Positions 1 through 11,517 of a DNA stretch of 64,000 bases are shown here, piece by piece. The notes beneath the pieces were generated by a model. The model ran no database searches and had not been told where the DNA came from. It saw only the letters and a list, made by a program, of their open reading frames with translations. Source of the stretch: Aspergillus flavus (lineage: Eukaryota; Ascomycota; Eurotiomycetes; Eurotiales; Aspergillaceae); the NCBI RefSeq assembly GCF_009017415.1, contig NC_092405.1, positions 4,712,001 through 4,776,000 of the forward strand, in the 5' to 3' direction. The stretch's first letter is position 1, and each line of letters begins with the position of its first letter. The position numbers and the translations under genes are program-made.

Positions 1-444
1 AGGAGCCTCAAGAGCTCTCGGAGAATTGATGAAAACATTGAATCCAATCTTGATTCTTAAGGTGATTTCAAAGAATTGTTAACAATGACAAGCTATATAG
101 GAAATTGTTCCGGCCATGAGCAAGAGCAGTATATCGCGGACTAGAGTTCCTCCGGTTCCGCCAGGTTTATTTATCGCCAGACACAACATCAGTCTTGCCG
201 CAAAACCACGCGAGATACCATCATAGAGACTTGACCCTGACATCACGCATTTCAACTAAAGGTAATACCATAGGCGATGACAGGGCGCATTGATGTACGC
301 GACCAGGAACAGCCTGGAGAACTAACCGCAGCACTTTGCTCAAAATCTGAAACCTGTTAAGTCTCACGTTCCACATCGTTCATACGATACGCACAATGCA
401 ATACTCTGTCCCCCTCGCACACCATCGCAGCCGATCGCTCGACC

Positions 445-738
445 CTAGAAGGCCTGTTTATGAATTACTAGAAGTGCCAGGTCTCCCGGATGGCCACCAG
501 GATCGAGTGGACAATGGCCCCATCGCGCGTGCATCGTTGGCGGCGAAACTTGGTCCGGCCCGGGGTGGGGTGAGGGGCAGTTGAAGGTGATATCCACGAT
601 TGTCGCTGACGCTGATAGCATTGGATAAGTTACCTGGGACGGTGCTGGCAATGACATCTTGGTGACCAGAGGGCTACTATCCGCTTGAGACATAGCAGCA
701 CTGATCCCCATGATGACCGACGGCAAAGAAAAGCGCAT
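445..738 (-). CDS. Possible small secreted protein, unrecognised
   Basis: This is an uninterrupted 97-codon frame with an ATG start. Its first 20 residues are mildly hydrophobic and signal-peptide-like (MRFSLPSVIMGISAAM). A Thr/Ser/Ala-rich stretch and an NCPS motif follow, faintly resembling the small secreted Ser/Thr-rich proteins common in aspergilli. The C-terminal half is Pro/His-rich and does not look conserved, so an unseen intron or decay is possible. No family was recognised. The rest of the first 1.1 kb shows no convincing coding sequence. Confidence 0.22.
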   Translation of the reverse strand: MRFSLPSVIMGISAAMSQADSSPLVTKMSLPAPSQVTYPMLSASATIVDITFNCPSPHPGPDQVSPPTMHARWGHCPLDPGGHPGDLALLVIHKQAF

Positions 739-1163
739 TACCTCAACCCAGGTTTTGCTTCAGAAATGTTGATGGAATTACGAACGATGAGTGGGAAGTG
801 AAGTGGCTGACGTGAATGGCTTGTGCTACACTTTGAGGGAGCTTGCCGGAGAATCTGAATAAGGGCCTTTTCTTTGGTTGGGTCTGTGAAGTGGAGACTA
901 AGCCCTCGATCGCATTGAACGATGGGTAGGCAGCGATGCTACTAAGCTCAATCTATATGACTACGTAGGAGGATGTTTGTCTATATACAACAGATTTGTC
1001 CCATGGTCCGGGTCACAGGCAGTTAGGGAGGGAGTCAAGCATCCTCGATTCCACTCATCGGATCCGAGTCTTGCCACGTCACGAAACCACCAGTAAAGTC
1101 GGTTGCATATGTCTGCAGGATAAACTGAGCTGATACTTCTCTACCCTTACAGAGATTTTGGAA

Positions 1164-3569
1164 TCATACAAGAGTAACTAAAATTGAGTGCTGTTTCAGT
1201 TCGGGCAGTGGATCGGGAGGCATCTCTTCTTCAGGTTCCTCTGTCAGGACTCTTTCCGGGACAAACAGCCGTGGTGTCAGGTTGAAGACAGGTGATTTGT
1301 CCGCGGAAGGCGAGAGCCTCTCTAGAAATCGGAGCGATTTCTCCAAAAGGCGAACAAGGGTCATCGAAACACCTCCGGAGGTATCCTTTGTCAGGATCGG
1401 GGAGTCGATGATACCTATTCGCTCATAGGTCTCACTGTCCTTGTCGGTACGTCTAACTAACAAACCGAACCGATGGTCCATGAACGGAGAAAACCCGTGG
1501 TTACCATCTGGAAGGCGGGCGAGGAAGAGTACAAACAACTGCTGCTGGAGTAATACTGGCTCAGGTGCCATATCAAATCCCGCCTGAAGGTAGAAAGTCT
1601 CATTTCCCACCTCCACTTCCACCACTTTATCAACGATCGAATTCTTCAGAGGCGGTAAGAGTTCATCGGAGAATGGAGGCCTATCGTCTGCAGGATAGAG
1701 ACTTTTGACTGGCAAGAGTGGCGCGTGCAGCCGAAGATGCCCACTACTGACCGTGCCATATACATCAGGCCCGTCTTTCTCGACGTCGCAATCCTCGAAA
1801 GTTGCTAGTTGCTCGTAGTCTGCAATGCCACGCTTCCACCTACATCTCTCGATGAAATGGTATACAATAAATTGAACAGGCCCTTCGGCAGAGGCCCAAG
1901 ACCATGATGGGGCACGATACGATGTTGGCTTCTTGAGTGGCTCATCGCGGTTCATTGCACACCACAGCAAACCTTCGATCAGTCCCTTCCTCCAGATCCC
2001 GGCAAGGTATGCATCCCTGGATGTCTGCGCTATTGCGTCTGCCACACCTGATAATGCTGGGAATCGGTCTGACTGGTGGGTGATTGAACGTTGGGTGTAT
2101 TCCTCAATCATTTCATACCATCCTCGGTAATTGACTTCTGAGTCGCCGTCTGGGCGGGGGTCAAATATGGTTCTTTTGATCGATGCTGTTCCTCTAAGAC
2201 GGTCTAGGTTATGGAGGTTACCTAGTCTCAGATCCCCATCCTCAGCCCGGCTGATGGCCCGACACTCCCAGAAGAGCTGTCTTGCACCATATAGTAGAAT
2301 GCGCTGGGCGAGATACCGCTCCTGTAAGCACCAGGCTCTGCTCTGGAGTGGCTCTGACGAGACCGGATCTCGGCCAAATGTCCATCGCTCTCCTGCTGGA
2401 GGTAGTAGGGATAAAGCTAGACAGCTGGTACGTCCGTTAGGGAGAGATCGCACCCAGTCTATCGAACCCGAATGATCTCGAGGCCCAAGAAATCCTTGAT
2501 CATCCGCATTTGAATTTGACGCTCCAATCACTACAAAGGCATCCATGTAGACTTTGGCCATTCTGCTAGCTTCGACCTCCCAGTCATGCTGATCATTCTG
2601 AACAATACAAAGTGTATCGATCCAGAGATACCGTATCCCAAGTCGACGTGTAATGAGAACCGCCTCCTGGAAGACTTGAGACATGTCCTCGATACGTACC
2701 TCTCGCTTGCGATCCTCCAGATTCTCAGTTGTTGTCGCGAATGGAATGCATTTTCCCCAACAGTGGCTCAAAGCAACGTAGCGAGCAGCGCGATCCACCT
2801 TATTCCGGTCATCTCGAAGGCATACCAACCCTGCGTCAAGCCCTACTGGGCTGACATCAATTACCCTAGTTGGGAGTAGTGGTGATTGCGCAGCGTCCGC
2901 ACATTGCATCTGATGATCATTGATGCATGAGTCCATCCAAGTATTGATGACCGAATACGCCTGTTCACTGTCCGCTGATTGTGCGATAGTCCGGCCTAAG
3001 ATCAATTCCGCCAATGGGTCGTCTAAGAAGCATTAAGATAGAGTCGAACTTTGGATGAACAGGGATTGATAAATTGCCATACCATGATCGGTCGCTACAC
3101 GAAACTCCGCTTGAAGAGTCAGACCCCATGAGACCCCCGACGAAATTCTGACGGTAAGAATGGCGTTGGCCGTTCCACTGTGCCGTGATATGTCCCAGTC
3201 TCCCTCATCGTCTTCATCTGTCAAAGATGAGCGGAGTTGCAGCGACATGTCCATGGGGAAGTCCAGGTATCCTTCCATTTTGCGTAGGGGATCCTTCGCG
3301 TCCTTTTCCGTAGAGCTTGCCGGAGGGATTTCTCCACGTGCTTCTTGTTGTGCCGCTTCATATTCGAATGATCTCTCTAGGCCTTGGCGGACTAGCTTGC
3401 AAAACGCACAGTCTGACGACGACGACGACGCAGTCAATTCACTCAGAGATGAATACCACGGGATCTCCCACGACAATTGCGGTTCATTTGACTTCTTCCA
3501 GAGGGAATGGCCCTGTTGGAGAATGTCATGGAGAGGAATGGTCTTGCAGCGAGCACAGAGGGGATGCAT
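1164..3569 (-). CDS. HET-domain (heterokaryon incompatibility) protein
   Basis: There are two exons, 3569-3083 and 3022-1164. They are joined by a 60 nt intron (GTATGG..CTTAG) that keeps phase, giving about 781 residues. The N-terminus has a C-x2-C pair (CARCKTIPL), as in many fungal HET proteins. The HET core follows: RYVALSHCWG, then the IRYLWIDTLCI motif, the EAxRMAxVY segment and WCLQERYLA. The ATG at 3569 is preferred over an in-frame TTG at 3578. HET proteins trigger non-self recognition cell death or vegetative incompatibility, but the partner cannot be told from sequence. A 418-codon open frame on the opposite strand (3160-4416) is a shadow of this gene. Confidence 0.9.
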
Positions 3570-3831
3570 GGTTGACAAGGAACGAACTGATTTGGGTGGG
3601 CAAGTTTACAAATCCTCGTATATGAAGTTTCACACTAACCCTATTTGTCCATCTTATCCGTCTTATCCTGCGCCGATCTCGAGCAAATTGATGAAAGAGG
3701 AGAGATTGTATGCCTCACAAAGATTAAACCTCAGAACACTATCACTGTACATGTTCCCTAAAGGCCCATTATTCCCTCTCAGACTGCCCCTTATAAGTCA
3801 CAGATCCTGTACATGTCTCCTACCCCAACGC

Positions 3832-4257
3832 TCAGAAAACAAGCAACGCAGCCCGCCCAGTCATAACCGCCAAGATCACCGAAGAAACCACGAAGATGGA
3901 AAACCGGCTCATGATATGGTTGCTCGTAGAGTGCACCAGGCTGTGCACAACACGAATGGCCACATAGGACCATGCCAGGAGAATGTTCGTCTTGTCATCC
4001 TGGCCGGCCAGTGCCAATACGAGGGCTATCGCGTAAAACTGGGTTGGCTGTTCCATGAGATGGTTGTAATTGTCTGCCTTCCATCGGACACTAGCCGGCG
4101 TCATCGCATCGAGTTCGCGCTTCGTGATGGTATTTTTCATATTCATCTTGGAGTATATTGGGATCCGTGTCTTGTACATCCAGGCCTCCATGACGAAGGT
4201 CCAGATATTGAGGGCGACGACGGGTGCCAAGAGGGCAGATACCTGTCCGGTAGACAT
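3832..4257 (-). CDS. MAPEG-family membrane protein
   Basis: This is a single exon of 141 residues with the ATG at 4257. It shows the MAPEG layout: an N-terminal TM segment (ALLAPVVALNIWTFVMEAW), a polar loop holding a RWKADNYNHLMEQP segment (residues about 65-79) and then further TM segments (FYAIALVLALAG, NILLAWSYVAIRVVHSLVH and a C-terminal helix). The RVxHSLVH motif is typical. MAPEG proteins are microsomal, glutathione-dependent transferases or peroxidases, or eicosanoid-type enzymes. Fungal members are mostly uncharacterised, and the substrate here is unknown. In-frame codons upstream of this ATG are probably 5' leader. Confidence 0.82.
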   Translation of the reverse strand: MSTGQVSALLAPVVALNIWTFVMEAWMYKTRIPIYSKMNMKNTITKRELDAMTPASVRWKADNYNHLMEQPTQFYAIALVLALAGQDDKTNILLAWSYVAIRVVHSLVHSTSNHIMSRFSIFVVSSVILAVMTGRAALLVF

Positions 4258-4610
4258 CTTTGGTTGGGAATTGGAGCAACGTGTATTGCAAGGAGAAGAT
4301 GCGATTTGAATTCTAGCATCAGTAAGAAAAAGGTGTGGGCCGAGGAAACATTTATTTATAGTAATCATGGATTTAATTTATTATCCTCGGAATCAGTCAG
4401 TCACCTGATCCGCTGACGCGGAACGTTTCTGCCTTGCTATACGAGGTAAAACTAATCGAAAAAGTGTAGATGAGAGATGATTGCTTATCAGAGATATGTC
4501 CTTGAAAAAGGCGTATAGTGTGGATCGGCATTGGTATCACTAGGAATATAGCTTGCGATACTGAGAATTCCATAGCGAGGGAAGAAAACTCCTGCAAGAA
4601 GAAAGATTAC

Positions 4611-7018
4611 TCAACCTTCGAGCCCTGGAGGCACATCGAACGGAAAGAGGTTACCAAAGTCTCCAAAACCAGTCGCAGCGAGAGAGTCAAATTCACCCCA
4701 GCTGGCCAGATCAGCGATATAAGACTCGGGGCTGATGCCTTGTAGAGATCCCACTTCGGACTCTTGCGGTCCTGCCGGAAATTGAAATGAACCCACAGGC
4801 TGTACCCCACGATAGGATACTTGCGCTGAGCCGGGAATGTCATCAAGCCTTTCGCTTGCTGCCGGGTATGCTTCAGCATCTTGAGAGCCAGCAATGTTCC
4901 TTAGCTGATCAAGCTCTTCGAGCCTTGATGTTGCATTCTCAGTGCCGCCCGGACCAGGCCTATTTGTGGGTGGCTGATCGATTGATTCCTGATTTCCGCG
5001 GATTGTGGCCTTGTGTGCCTCCTTGCGAAGCTCTTCCAAGACCATAACGTAGCGCTGGGAGAAAGAAGACTGGGATCCGCATGATGCCAGGTCATCTTGC
5101 CCCTGCTTTCCAGCCATATAGTACGCAAGGTCCGCATCAGTTGTGCTTTGGCGAGAGCGACTCCGGATGTAATGGACATAGAGTACGACGACGGCAGAGA
5201 ATGCATAATAATGGGTGAACTGCAACACCTGTCAGCCTTTATTTGACACTGAACGTCTGGGTTTCTTACCCAGAAAGCTCGGTACATCCTTCCGGCTGTG
5301 GATAGATCACGGACAATGGAAACAACCTTCATGGCCGCTTCCAAGCAAGATTTAATATTCTGGTCAATCGTTCCCTGTAGCTTATCGTTCCGTCTGCTAG
5401 GCTCTTTGGTGAGGAGTGTGAAGCCCTTTAACAGAAACGGGCGATACAGCAAGATCTGTGCGTGATAAAAAGCGAGATTCAAGACAGTGTATTGTCGCTG
5501 ATAGGTAACCTTCATGATGTTCACATTGGGAAGGTCGAGGAACCCAGTCAACTCCTTTCGCCATCGTGCCATTTCAGCACCGTATTTCGCTGCAGCTGAG
5601 GCTTGGACCGTCAGGCTTGACCGCTGAATGCCGTATAAGTCATGTAGCACGCCGCTGATAATTTTGGATAGCTTTGCGTGGTAGACAGGGGCCAACATGA
5701 TACTTTGACAGCTAGAGGTTGGCGGAAGGATGGAGGTCAGCGTTATCTGCCTATCTTCGGCAACCTCAGGGTATTCTTGGTCAATCTCATCATCATGGAA
5801 AATGCGGGGACGGCCCAAAGCCGCACTGAGATAATTGTCCAAGCTATATGCACACCAAAAAACTCTCTTCGAGCACTCCTGTTCGATAAGGTTGACTGTA
5901 TTCGGATGCTCCCGTCGACGTTTCCGATGTAGACCGATGGCGATAGCGAGACGAGCTGTCGTACCGAAGAGGCTCCAACAGTGATTAATCCGAGACTGCG
6001 ACAGAAGATAGAAGCACTGAGCCAGACGTGCCTGCACACTGGTGACACGAACGGGTCCAGTCTCCGCTGCTAGATGGTGCTCTGACGCACCAAAGTAGAC
6101 CGCACTGTTGCATAAAGAAGAGGGATCAGAGCCGTACTCAAAAGGCAGGGCAGAGGAAAAACACTGGGCTGGTAACAGACCTCATGTGTGAATCTTCCAA
6201 GTTACTACTGGACTCTGGCTGATATTGTGATGCTTGTGCGAAAACCATGAGGAGCAATGCCCTGATCTCCCGATCCCCAGGGCCAAGAGAGTGAGGCACC
6301 CGGAGACAGTTGTAAAATTCTTCAAGCCAGGATTCCACCTGCTGCTGGTGGAGGAACCGATGCGTGGGAAATGCAAAGTCAAAGTATCTATGGACTAACT
6401 CTTTAGCCTCATTCTTGCTGGGGAGAAGTAGGAAGGAAGGGTCCGATTTTGGTAAAGGAGCATCGCCAAAACTAAAAATGGGTGTATTCAACGGAAATGA
6501 GATACACTCATGGAGTCTCTTTTGGATACGAAGTAAGAATGAGACGCCTGAGGATGGCCCGACATAATGACCCTCCATGTCAGTTTGATGCGGCTCCGGG
6601 GAGTCTCGCGATGGCAGGTTACTGGCGTCTCCATCGACTCGAGACGATGAATGGCCTTCTATCACCTCTGTGTCCGGTGATGCAGGCATCCGATCTATAT
6701 CGGGGGCCGATTTCTGTTGTATATGGTGTTCCGCGACATTGTCATTGCCCGTAGGTTTTTGGAGCGTCGGGATTGGTGGCAGCCTCCCTCTTGTATAACT
6801 TGTCGTATATTCGCAATCCTGACTAGAACGCTGACACAAGGAGCACGGAAGAGTGCCCGAGCAGCGTAGCTTCTTTCTATATTGCTACTCAGTTTTATGC
6901 AACCCGGATATCGTATCGAACTCGCAACGTACCTTTTGCAAGCGTCGCACGCCCTGGTGACACGGACGCGCTCTTTAACGCATCGGCGTTTCTTCGGACG
7001 AGTGCTAATCACCTCCAT
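4611..7018 (-). CDS. Zn2Cys6 transcription factor with Fungal_trans domain
   Basis: Four exons (7018-6933, 6876-6181, 6104-5270, 5228-4611) join in phase to give 744 residues. The binuclear cluster is split by intron 1 and reads CDACKRKKLRC then CSLCQRSSQDC once spliced, preceded by a basic KKRR patch. The middle homology region is clear in exon 3 (RLAQCFYLLSQ, CWSLFGTTARLAIAIGLHRKRR, RVFWCAYSLDNYLSAALGRP). A TM-like QFTHYYAFSAVVVLYVHY helix, usual in this family, lies in exon 4. Introns are canonical except for a GTCTGT donor at 6180. It is a nuclear DNA-binding regulator lying head-to-tail downstream of the MFS transporter at 7790-9350. Its own 5' region carries repeated CGGAAAA motifs, so autoregulation or joint control with the transporter is an inference. 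Confidence 0.88.
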
Positions 7019-7102
7019 GGGAAAGTATGAAAGAAGTGCTATATCCGAATGAATGGAATAAAATATCTGGAAAGGAAAAGGAGCAGAGGTTCAATTACTG
7101 CA

Positions 7103-7497
7103 CGGAAAAGGTAAGGTGATTTTCCGGACGGTCAACCCCGCAATGATACTCATGTCAAGCCCTAAACCGGTGGGAACTAGTAGTCTTGGAAGGAATGGGA
7201 CGTCCAATTACCACTAATGGATTGATTATAGACGCTGTACTGGATACTTAGCACTAGGCCCAGCCATCGAGTCAAATCGGTAGTCTCATAGCATTCATAC
7301 GCAAAGTATATGCTTTATCCGAGGAATAGAGCCAAGCGGACAAGAGAAACCAACTTTAACCTCGGTCACAGGTAAAACAGGAGTTAAACTTATGTTACAA
7401 ATGCAATTGGGGCACTGTCATGGAGGACTATCACTGAGTATCGTTTCCGTGTCGGAAAAGCAAACCGGAAAAGCAAGAGGGGTTGACGTTTTCCGAC
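7103..7497. promoter_or_regulatory. Cluster of CGGAAAA motifs upstream of the regulator
   Basis: Five copies of CGGAAAA or its complement lie within about 400 bp of the 5' flank of the regulator that starts at 7018. They begin at about 7103 (CGGAAAAG), 7120 (TTTTCCGG), 7452 (TCGGAAAAGCA), 7466 (CCGGAAAAGCA) and 7489 (TTTTCCGAC). GTCGGAAAA at 7451-7459 and TTTTCCGAC at 7489-7497 form a perfect inverted repeat. CGG triplets are the usual half-sites of Zn2Cys6 proteins. The rest of 7019-7789 holds no gene. Confidence 0.4.
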
Positions 7498-7789
7498 CCT
7501 AACTCGCAACTGAGTTACTCAAGTCCAACGAGTTGACACAATATGTAGTACTGTAGCAAAGATCACTTGTACAGATTAAGGGCAGTGCATATAAGGCAAA
7601 AAGAGCAATGACAGAGAAGAAAGAAACAGTTCTCGCCAACGCGCTTGCGAAATTACATCTTTACTGAGAGGTCCGCCTTTCGGCTTGCTTTCAACTGTGT
7701 TGGTAATCCTTAATATGACATGTAAGTAGTATCTTCCTCAATATTATCATAAAAAAAGACACCGCCCACTGACTAATTCTGCTCTTACT

Positions 7790-9350
7790 TCAATAGGCAT
7801 AGAGGTTGATTACCCCCGAGTCTACTTCCCGAAGCTTTCTGTTCTCTCGCGTCAAGATAATTCGCATGACCCAAGCTAGAATGACCACTCCGACCGAAAA
7901 TCCGATACTGCAATACATTGCGAGGCCAAACCGTGGAGCGTCACTGTCAGGCCAAAGGTAAGGCGTGTAGACACTGGCCAAATTACCCAATGTATTGGTA
8001 ATGGCAATTGCGACTGCCTTCTTCTCATCGGTTTGACCCAGCGTCGCAGCAGTCCATGCGATGTTGATATTATTCACCCCATAGGTGGCACCCACAAATA
8101 GGATCATGGCGAAATACCGCGCACCAATATTCAGGGTCCCGCAGGCAACCGCGAAACCAATAATCGCGAGGGCTTTCGAAACGGTAACATGCCAAGTACG
8201 TTCGTTGAAGTGTCCCGAGGACCATGACACTGCGACGGACGTGAACGTAGCGACGAGATATGGAGGGCAGGTGAGAACCAGTGTTATCGTGGAATTGAAG
8301 CCAAGAGTTTTCACCACGGTCGGCATGAAGTTCTTGAACCCGTTCGCCGACAGATGTAAATTGCACATCAAGGCAAAGATCCATGTGCGGTAATCCATAC
8401 AGGCTTCGCGGAGGCCAACCCACGTGCTGGTGCCTTCTTCCCTCTGCGTAGTGTCTCGTTTGATCCGCTCATCAGCAAGTTGTCGCTCCTCAGGGGTGAG
8501 CCATGCCGTCGAGCGGGGTGCGTTTGGGAGTAGGAAGAAGGCGACAAGAGCGACCCCGACAGTTATTACCCCCTGGATGAGAAAAAGCCACTGCCACCCT
8601 GCAAGGCCGTGTTTCTTATCAAGACCAGCAAATACGCCGGCGGCTATCAGGCCTGAAAAGGCGCTGGCGAGCATGTTGCCAGTATAAAGAATAGCCATGC
8701 GAGTGGTCGCCTCTTTGCGAGTGTAGAACAAAGATATCATGAAAAGCGCTCCAGGGTAGAATGGTGCTTCGACGAAGCCGAGCAGAAGTCTACATACGAG
8801 CATGCTGTGGTAGTCTTTGACCAGACATGTGAGAGTAGAGACAATTGCCCAGGCCATCATAAACCCGGCCATAAACCAGGAAGGCCGGATTCGATTGAGA
8901 AGCATGTTGGAAGGTACTTGGCCAAGAAGGTATCTGGTCATCCGGGTCAGTATATGCTCCGTAGACGGAGTCATCACTGGGGTCATACCCAACAAAGAGA
9001 ATGCTAATACATGTATTATACTCCGTCCCCTTTAATTTTAGGTCTTCAGAGAGACTGTTGAGCTTGCCATTTACCATGGCATTGCGGTCAAGAAAATTCA
9101 GGAAGTACATTAGCCAAAGGATCGGCTAGTGATCGTCAAAATGGTTCAATTTTCAGGAGTTTAGGGCGGACCAAACCATCATGTAGAGATCAATCTTCCT
9201 CACTAAAGCAATCTCCTTGGGGTCGACCTTAGCGAAGGAGCCAAATCTATCATATTGTGGGGCAGACGAAGACTTCTCAGGGTCCCCCAGGTACTCGACA
9301 TGGTCGGTATCATTTTTCATAGAGCTATCATGAGGAGACGTGGTTGCCAT
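7790..9350 (-). CDS. MFS transporter, anion:cation symporter (allantoate permease-like)
   Basis: Three exons (9350-9177, 9125-8989, 8933-7790) give 484 residues. The first splice restores the family motif around YMMPILWLMYFLNFLDRNA and the second restores FVGYLLGQVPSN. These, with the GFVEAPFYPGALFMIS segment, the central loop and a C-terminus ending in LYAY, are typical of the fungal Dal5-like ACS family, which takes up allantoate, vitamins or other small organic anions across the plasma membrane. Twelve helices are visible. Intron 1 uses a GTTTGG donor. The start was placed at MATTSPHD; an ATG at 9413 would add 21 residues. Its place next to the aldoxime dehydratase makes uptake of an aldoxime, nitrile or carboxylate a reasonable guess. 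Confidence 0.9.
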
Positions 9351-9668
9351 TGCGATCGAACTTGCTTGGAGAAGACAGTCCTTGATTGACAATGCTAAGA
9401 GAGGACTGGGCATATCAACCAAAGGAGATGCCTCCTTTTATACCTGATTAGCTCGTAGGCTTGAGCTAAATACGTAGACTTCCATGTCCCCACATCTCCG
9501 CAACAAGATAATCCGGGGTAAAGCAGTCCAACACAATTGCCGACAAGAATGGTATGCCAAGCATGTTGCGGGGGAGCCCAACCGTAAGCGACGTACGTGA
9601 AGTCAAGCTGGAGGTCAATGTTCAACCTCCGATTGGATCTACAGATTGTTATCGGATATATCTGTCCA

Positions 9669-9710
9669 TTTCCGACGCTCAATTGAACAAGCTTTCTTGA
9701 TACCGGAAAA
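9669..9710. promoter_or_regulatory. CGGAAAA-type sites upstream of the MFS transporter
   Basis: TTTCCGAC (9669-9676) and CCGGAAAA (9703-9710) lie about 320-360 bp upstream of the transporter ATG. They match the motif repeated upstream of the neighbouring regulator at 7103-7497. The remainder of 9351-10202 shows no coding sequence that I can support. Confidence 0.3.
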
Positions 9711-10202
9711 CGTGCTGCCATTGCGGATGGATCACATACCTGATGTGTAGGGAACTGAGATTGTGTTGTAAGTTGGCGATGTTTCCAACGAAAGATCTGG
9801 TTTGATCATTGTGTTCAATGTACCAGAGTGGGTCGCATGACGCTGGGCCGACATACATGAATGTCATTAATGCATTTCACTTGATGCCTCCTAGAATACC
9901 GATGTCTTTATAGGGAATCCAAAGAGTTACATGACAATTTCGAGGAAAACGCCATAAACGCATCTACCTCACGCCATACATACGTTACCTCTATAGCCGG
10001 CATACGACAAGTTCACTTTGCTTGAACATGTTTTTCCGATTGATACCAATGCGTATAGAGCTTTACTTCTGGCATCATGAAACGCCCGGCGATGTGGAAC
10101 CAGACCAGGTATGTCCAAAGAGGAAGAAAAAGGAAAGGTTTAATGGCCTATCTGTGGTCCAGCGTAGCGCTTACTTGCAGCGAAACCGCGATTTGCGTAG
10201 TT

Positions 10203-11303
10203 TTAATTTCTCGGACGTAAATCACTAACTTCGGTGAGGGATACACATTTTATCATGCCAGTGCCCGGCAAGCAATTGAGATATTCAAAATGTGCATCGC
10301 CGCGCCTTAGTACCGAGACCTCATGCCACGTCCGAAATTTTCGTCTATCCCCGAAAGTCTTCGCATGCCGAATGGCACCAGTATATATAGCCAGATGCGA
10401 TGGGTGCTTCTTGGCCCAGGTTTCCAGGTCAGCAAGGCTTCTGAAGAATCCGGTCACACAGGACTCGTTTGACTGCCCTGACCATTCGGGCGAAGAGGTG
10501 GGAATGTTAGATAGGTATCTCAGTCCCATGGAACCCGTCTCGGCGGGGTTCTGCCATAAGTATGACAGGCCCTCTCGGAGAGTCGGTTCCAATTTGTCTT
10601 CATAAGAACGTTTCTCATCTTCGTCGCAATTGTTCCAGAACTGACCAGTCCGTATATGTACCACGTTATGGAAGTTGGTACCCGTGAGGTGCTTGCCCAA
10701 GGATGTCGACATAGCATCAGGAATTGCTGTTGCTGTGGGATTCTCATCCTGCTCAAAGAGCTCAAATGCCGAATCAGGAATTCGATCCCGAGCAGCGCCC
10801 CAGTATGCCGAGTATGAATGCGCTACGGTCTTTGTGCCCGGCAGTCGAGCCAGGCCAGGCAGATAGTCTGTCCCTGAGTAGTTTGTCTCCAGACGAGAAA
10901 CGTGACTGACAAACCTCTCACACCAGAGACCCACTGTCGGCTGAATCGACTTATCGAGCTTTTGGTACAGTTGAGTGAGATTCAATCCTTTGATACCGTT
11001 CTCATACTTTGATTCCGTATCCCAGTAGCATGCAAAGACGAGTGAATCTGGGGTGTCGTCACCGTCAATCACCCGAAAACGCTCCACCGCAGCAGGCGCG
11101 TTGTCCTGGTCTGTAGCGAGCCACCGCTCGATCGCCGCGAGGCACTTCGTCAGCCCAATATCGAGTCCATGATGTCGTTGAACCCCAATATATGTAGTAA
11201 ATACTCTGTCTATACCGTCTGCAAAGTGAGCATACCATCGAGGTATAGGGGGAACATGATTAGCTGGTCGGCGTAGAGGGAACCTTCTGGCAGGACAATT
11301 CAT
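10203..11303 (-). CDS. Heme-dependent aldoxime dehydratase
   Basis: This is a single exon of 366 residues with the ATG at 11303. It matches the phenylacetaldoxime dehydratase family (Dehydratase_hem), which dehydrates R-CH=NOH to R-C#N on a ferrous b-type heme in the cytosol. Visible family landmarks are the N-terminal RWYAHFAD, the YWGAARDRIPDS segment (Arg172/174), the HIRTGQFW segment (Thr219), AKKHPSHLAIY (His303, candidate proximal heme ligand) and FRTWHEVSVL (His327, candidate distal catalytic His). From memory, the bacterial enzyme OxdRE uses Arg178, Ser219, His299 and His320. The equivalent of Ser219 appears to be Thr here. It is divergently transcribed from a nitrilase, the enzyme that would consume its product. 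Length is normal for the family. Confidence 0.9.
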   Translation of the reverse strand: MNCPARRFPLRRPANHVPPIPRWYAHFADGIDRVFTTYIGVQRHHGLDIGLTKCLAAIERWLATDQDNAPAAVERFRVIDGDDTPDSLVFACYWDTESKYENGIKGLNLTQLYQKLDKSIQPTVGLWCERFVSHVSRLETNYSGTDYLPGLARLPGTKTVAHSYSAYWGAARDRIPDSAFELFEQDENPTATAIPDAMSTSLGKHLTGTNFHNVVHIRTGQFWNNCDEDEKRSYEDKLEPTLREGLSYLWQNPAETGSMGLRYLSNIPTSSPEWSGQSNESCVTGFFRSLADLETWAKKHPSHLAIYTGAIRHAKTFGDRRKFRTWHEVSVLRRGDAHFEYLNCLPGTGMIKCVSLTEVSDLRPRN

Positions 11304-11482
11304 AACTGGCAGAGTTGGGGGGTTAATAATCGTCTGCGATGCAAAGGCTGTTCACCAAGGGATAAACGCTATTTTAGTAGTCCATAGGGTTACATCAAGG
11401 CCATTCATTTTGAATAGTGGAGCAACTGGGGCTGGTGACAAGACCTCAAGTCACGTAATGTCTAAATGTCACCATATTAGAG

Positions 11483-11517
11483 GCGGAAGGAAAGCGGAAC
11501 GAGAGCGGAACGGACCG
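11483..11517. promoter_or_regulatory. Helically phased GCGGAA repeats in the Oxd-nitrilase promoter
   Basis: GCGGAA occurs at 11483, 11494 and 11505, exactly 11 bp apart. The last copy is followed directly by the palindrome CGGACCG (11511-11517). The array sits in the 555 bp region shared by the divergent aldoxime dehydratase (ATG 11303) and nitrilase (ATG 11859). CGG half-sites suggest binding by a Zn2Cys6 protein, for which the regulator at 13184-14883 is the obvious candidate. This is inference from motif and position only. Confidence 0.5.

Noticed and set aside
3160..4416. 418-codon open frame on the plus strand
   Set aside because: It lies antisense to the HET and MAPEG genes, has no family motif, and its composition mirrors the opposite strand. 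It is a shadow frame.
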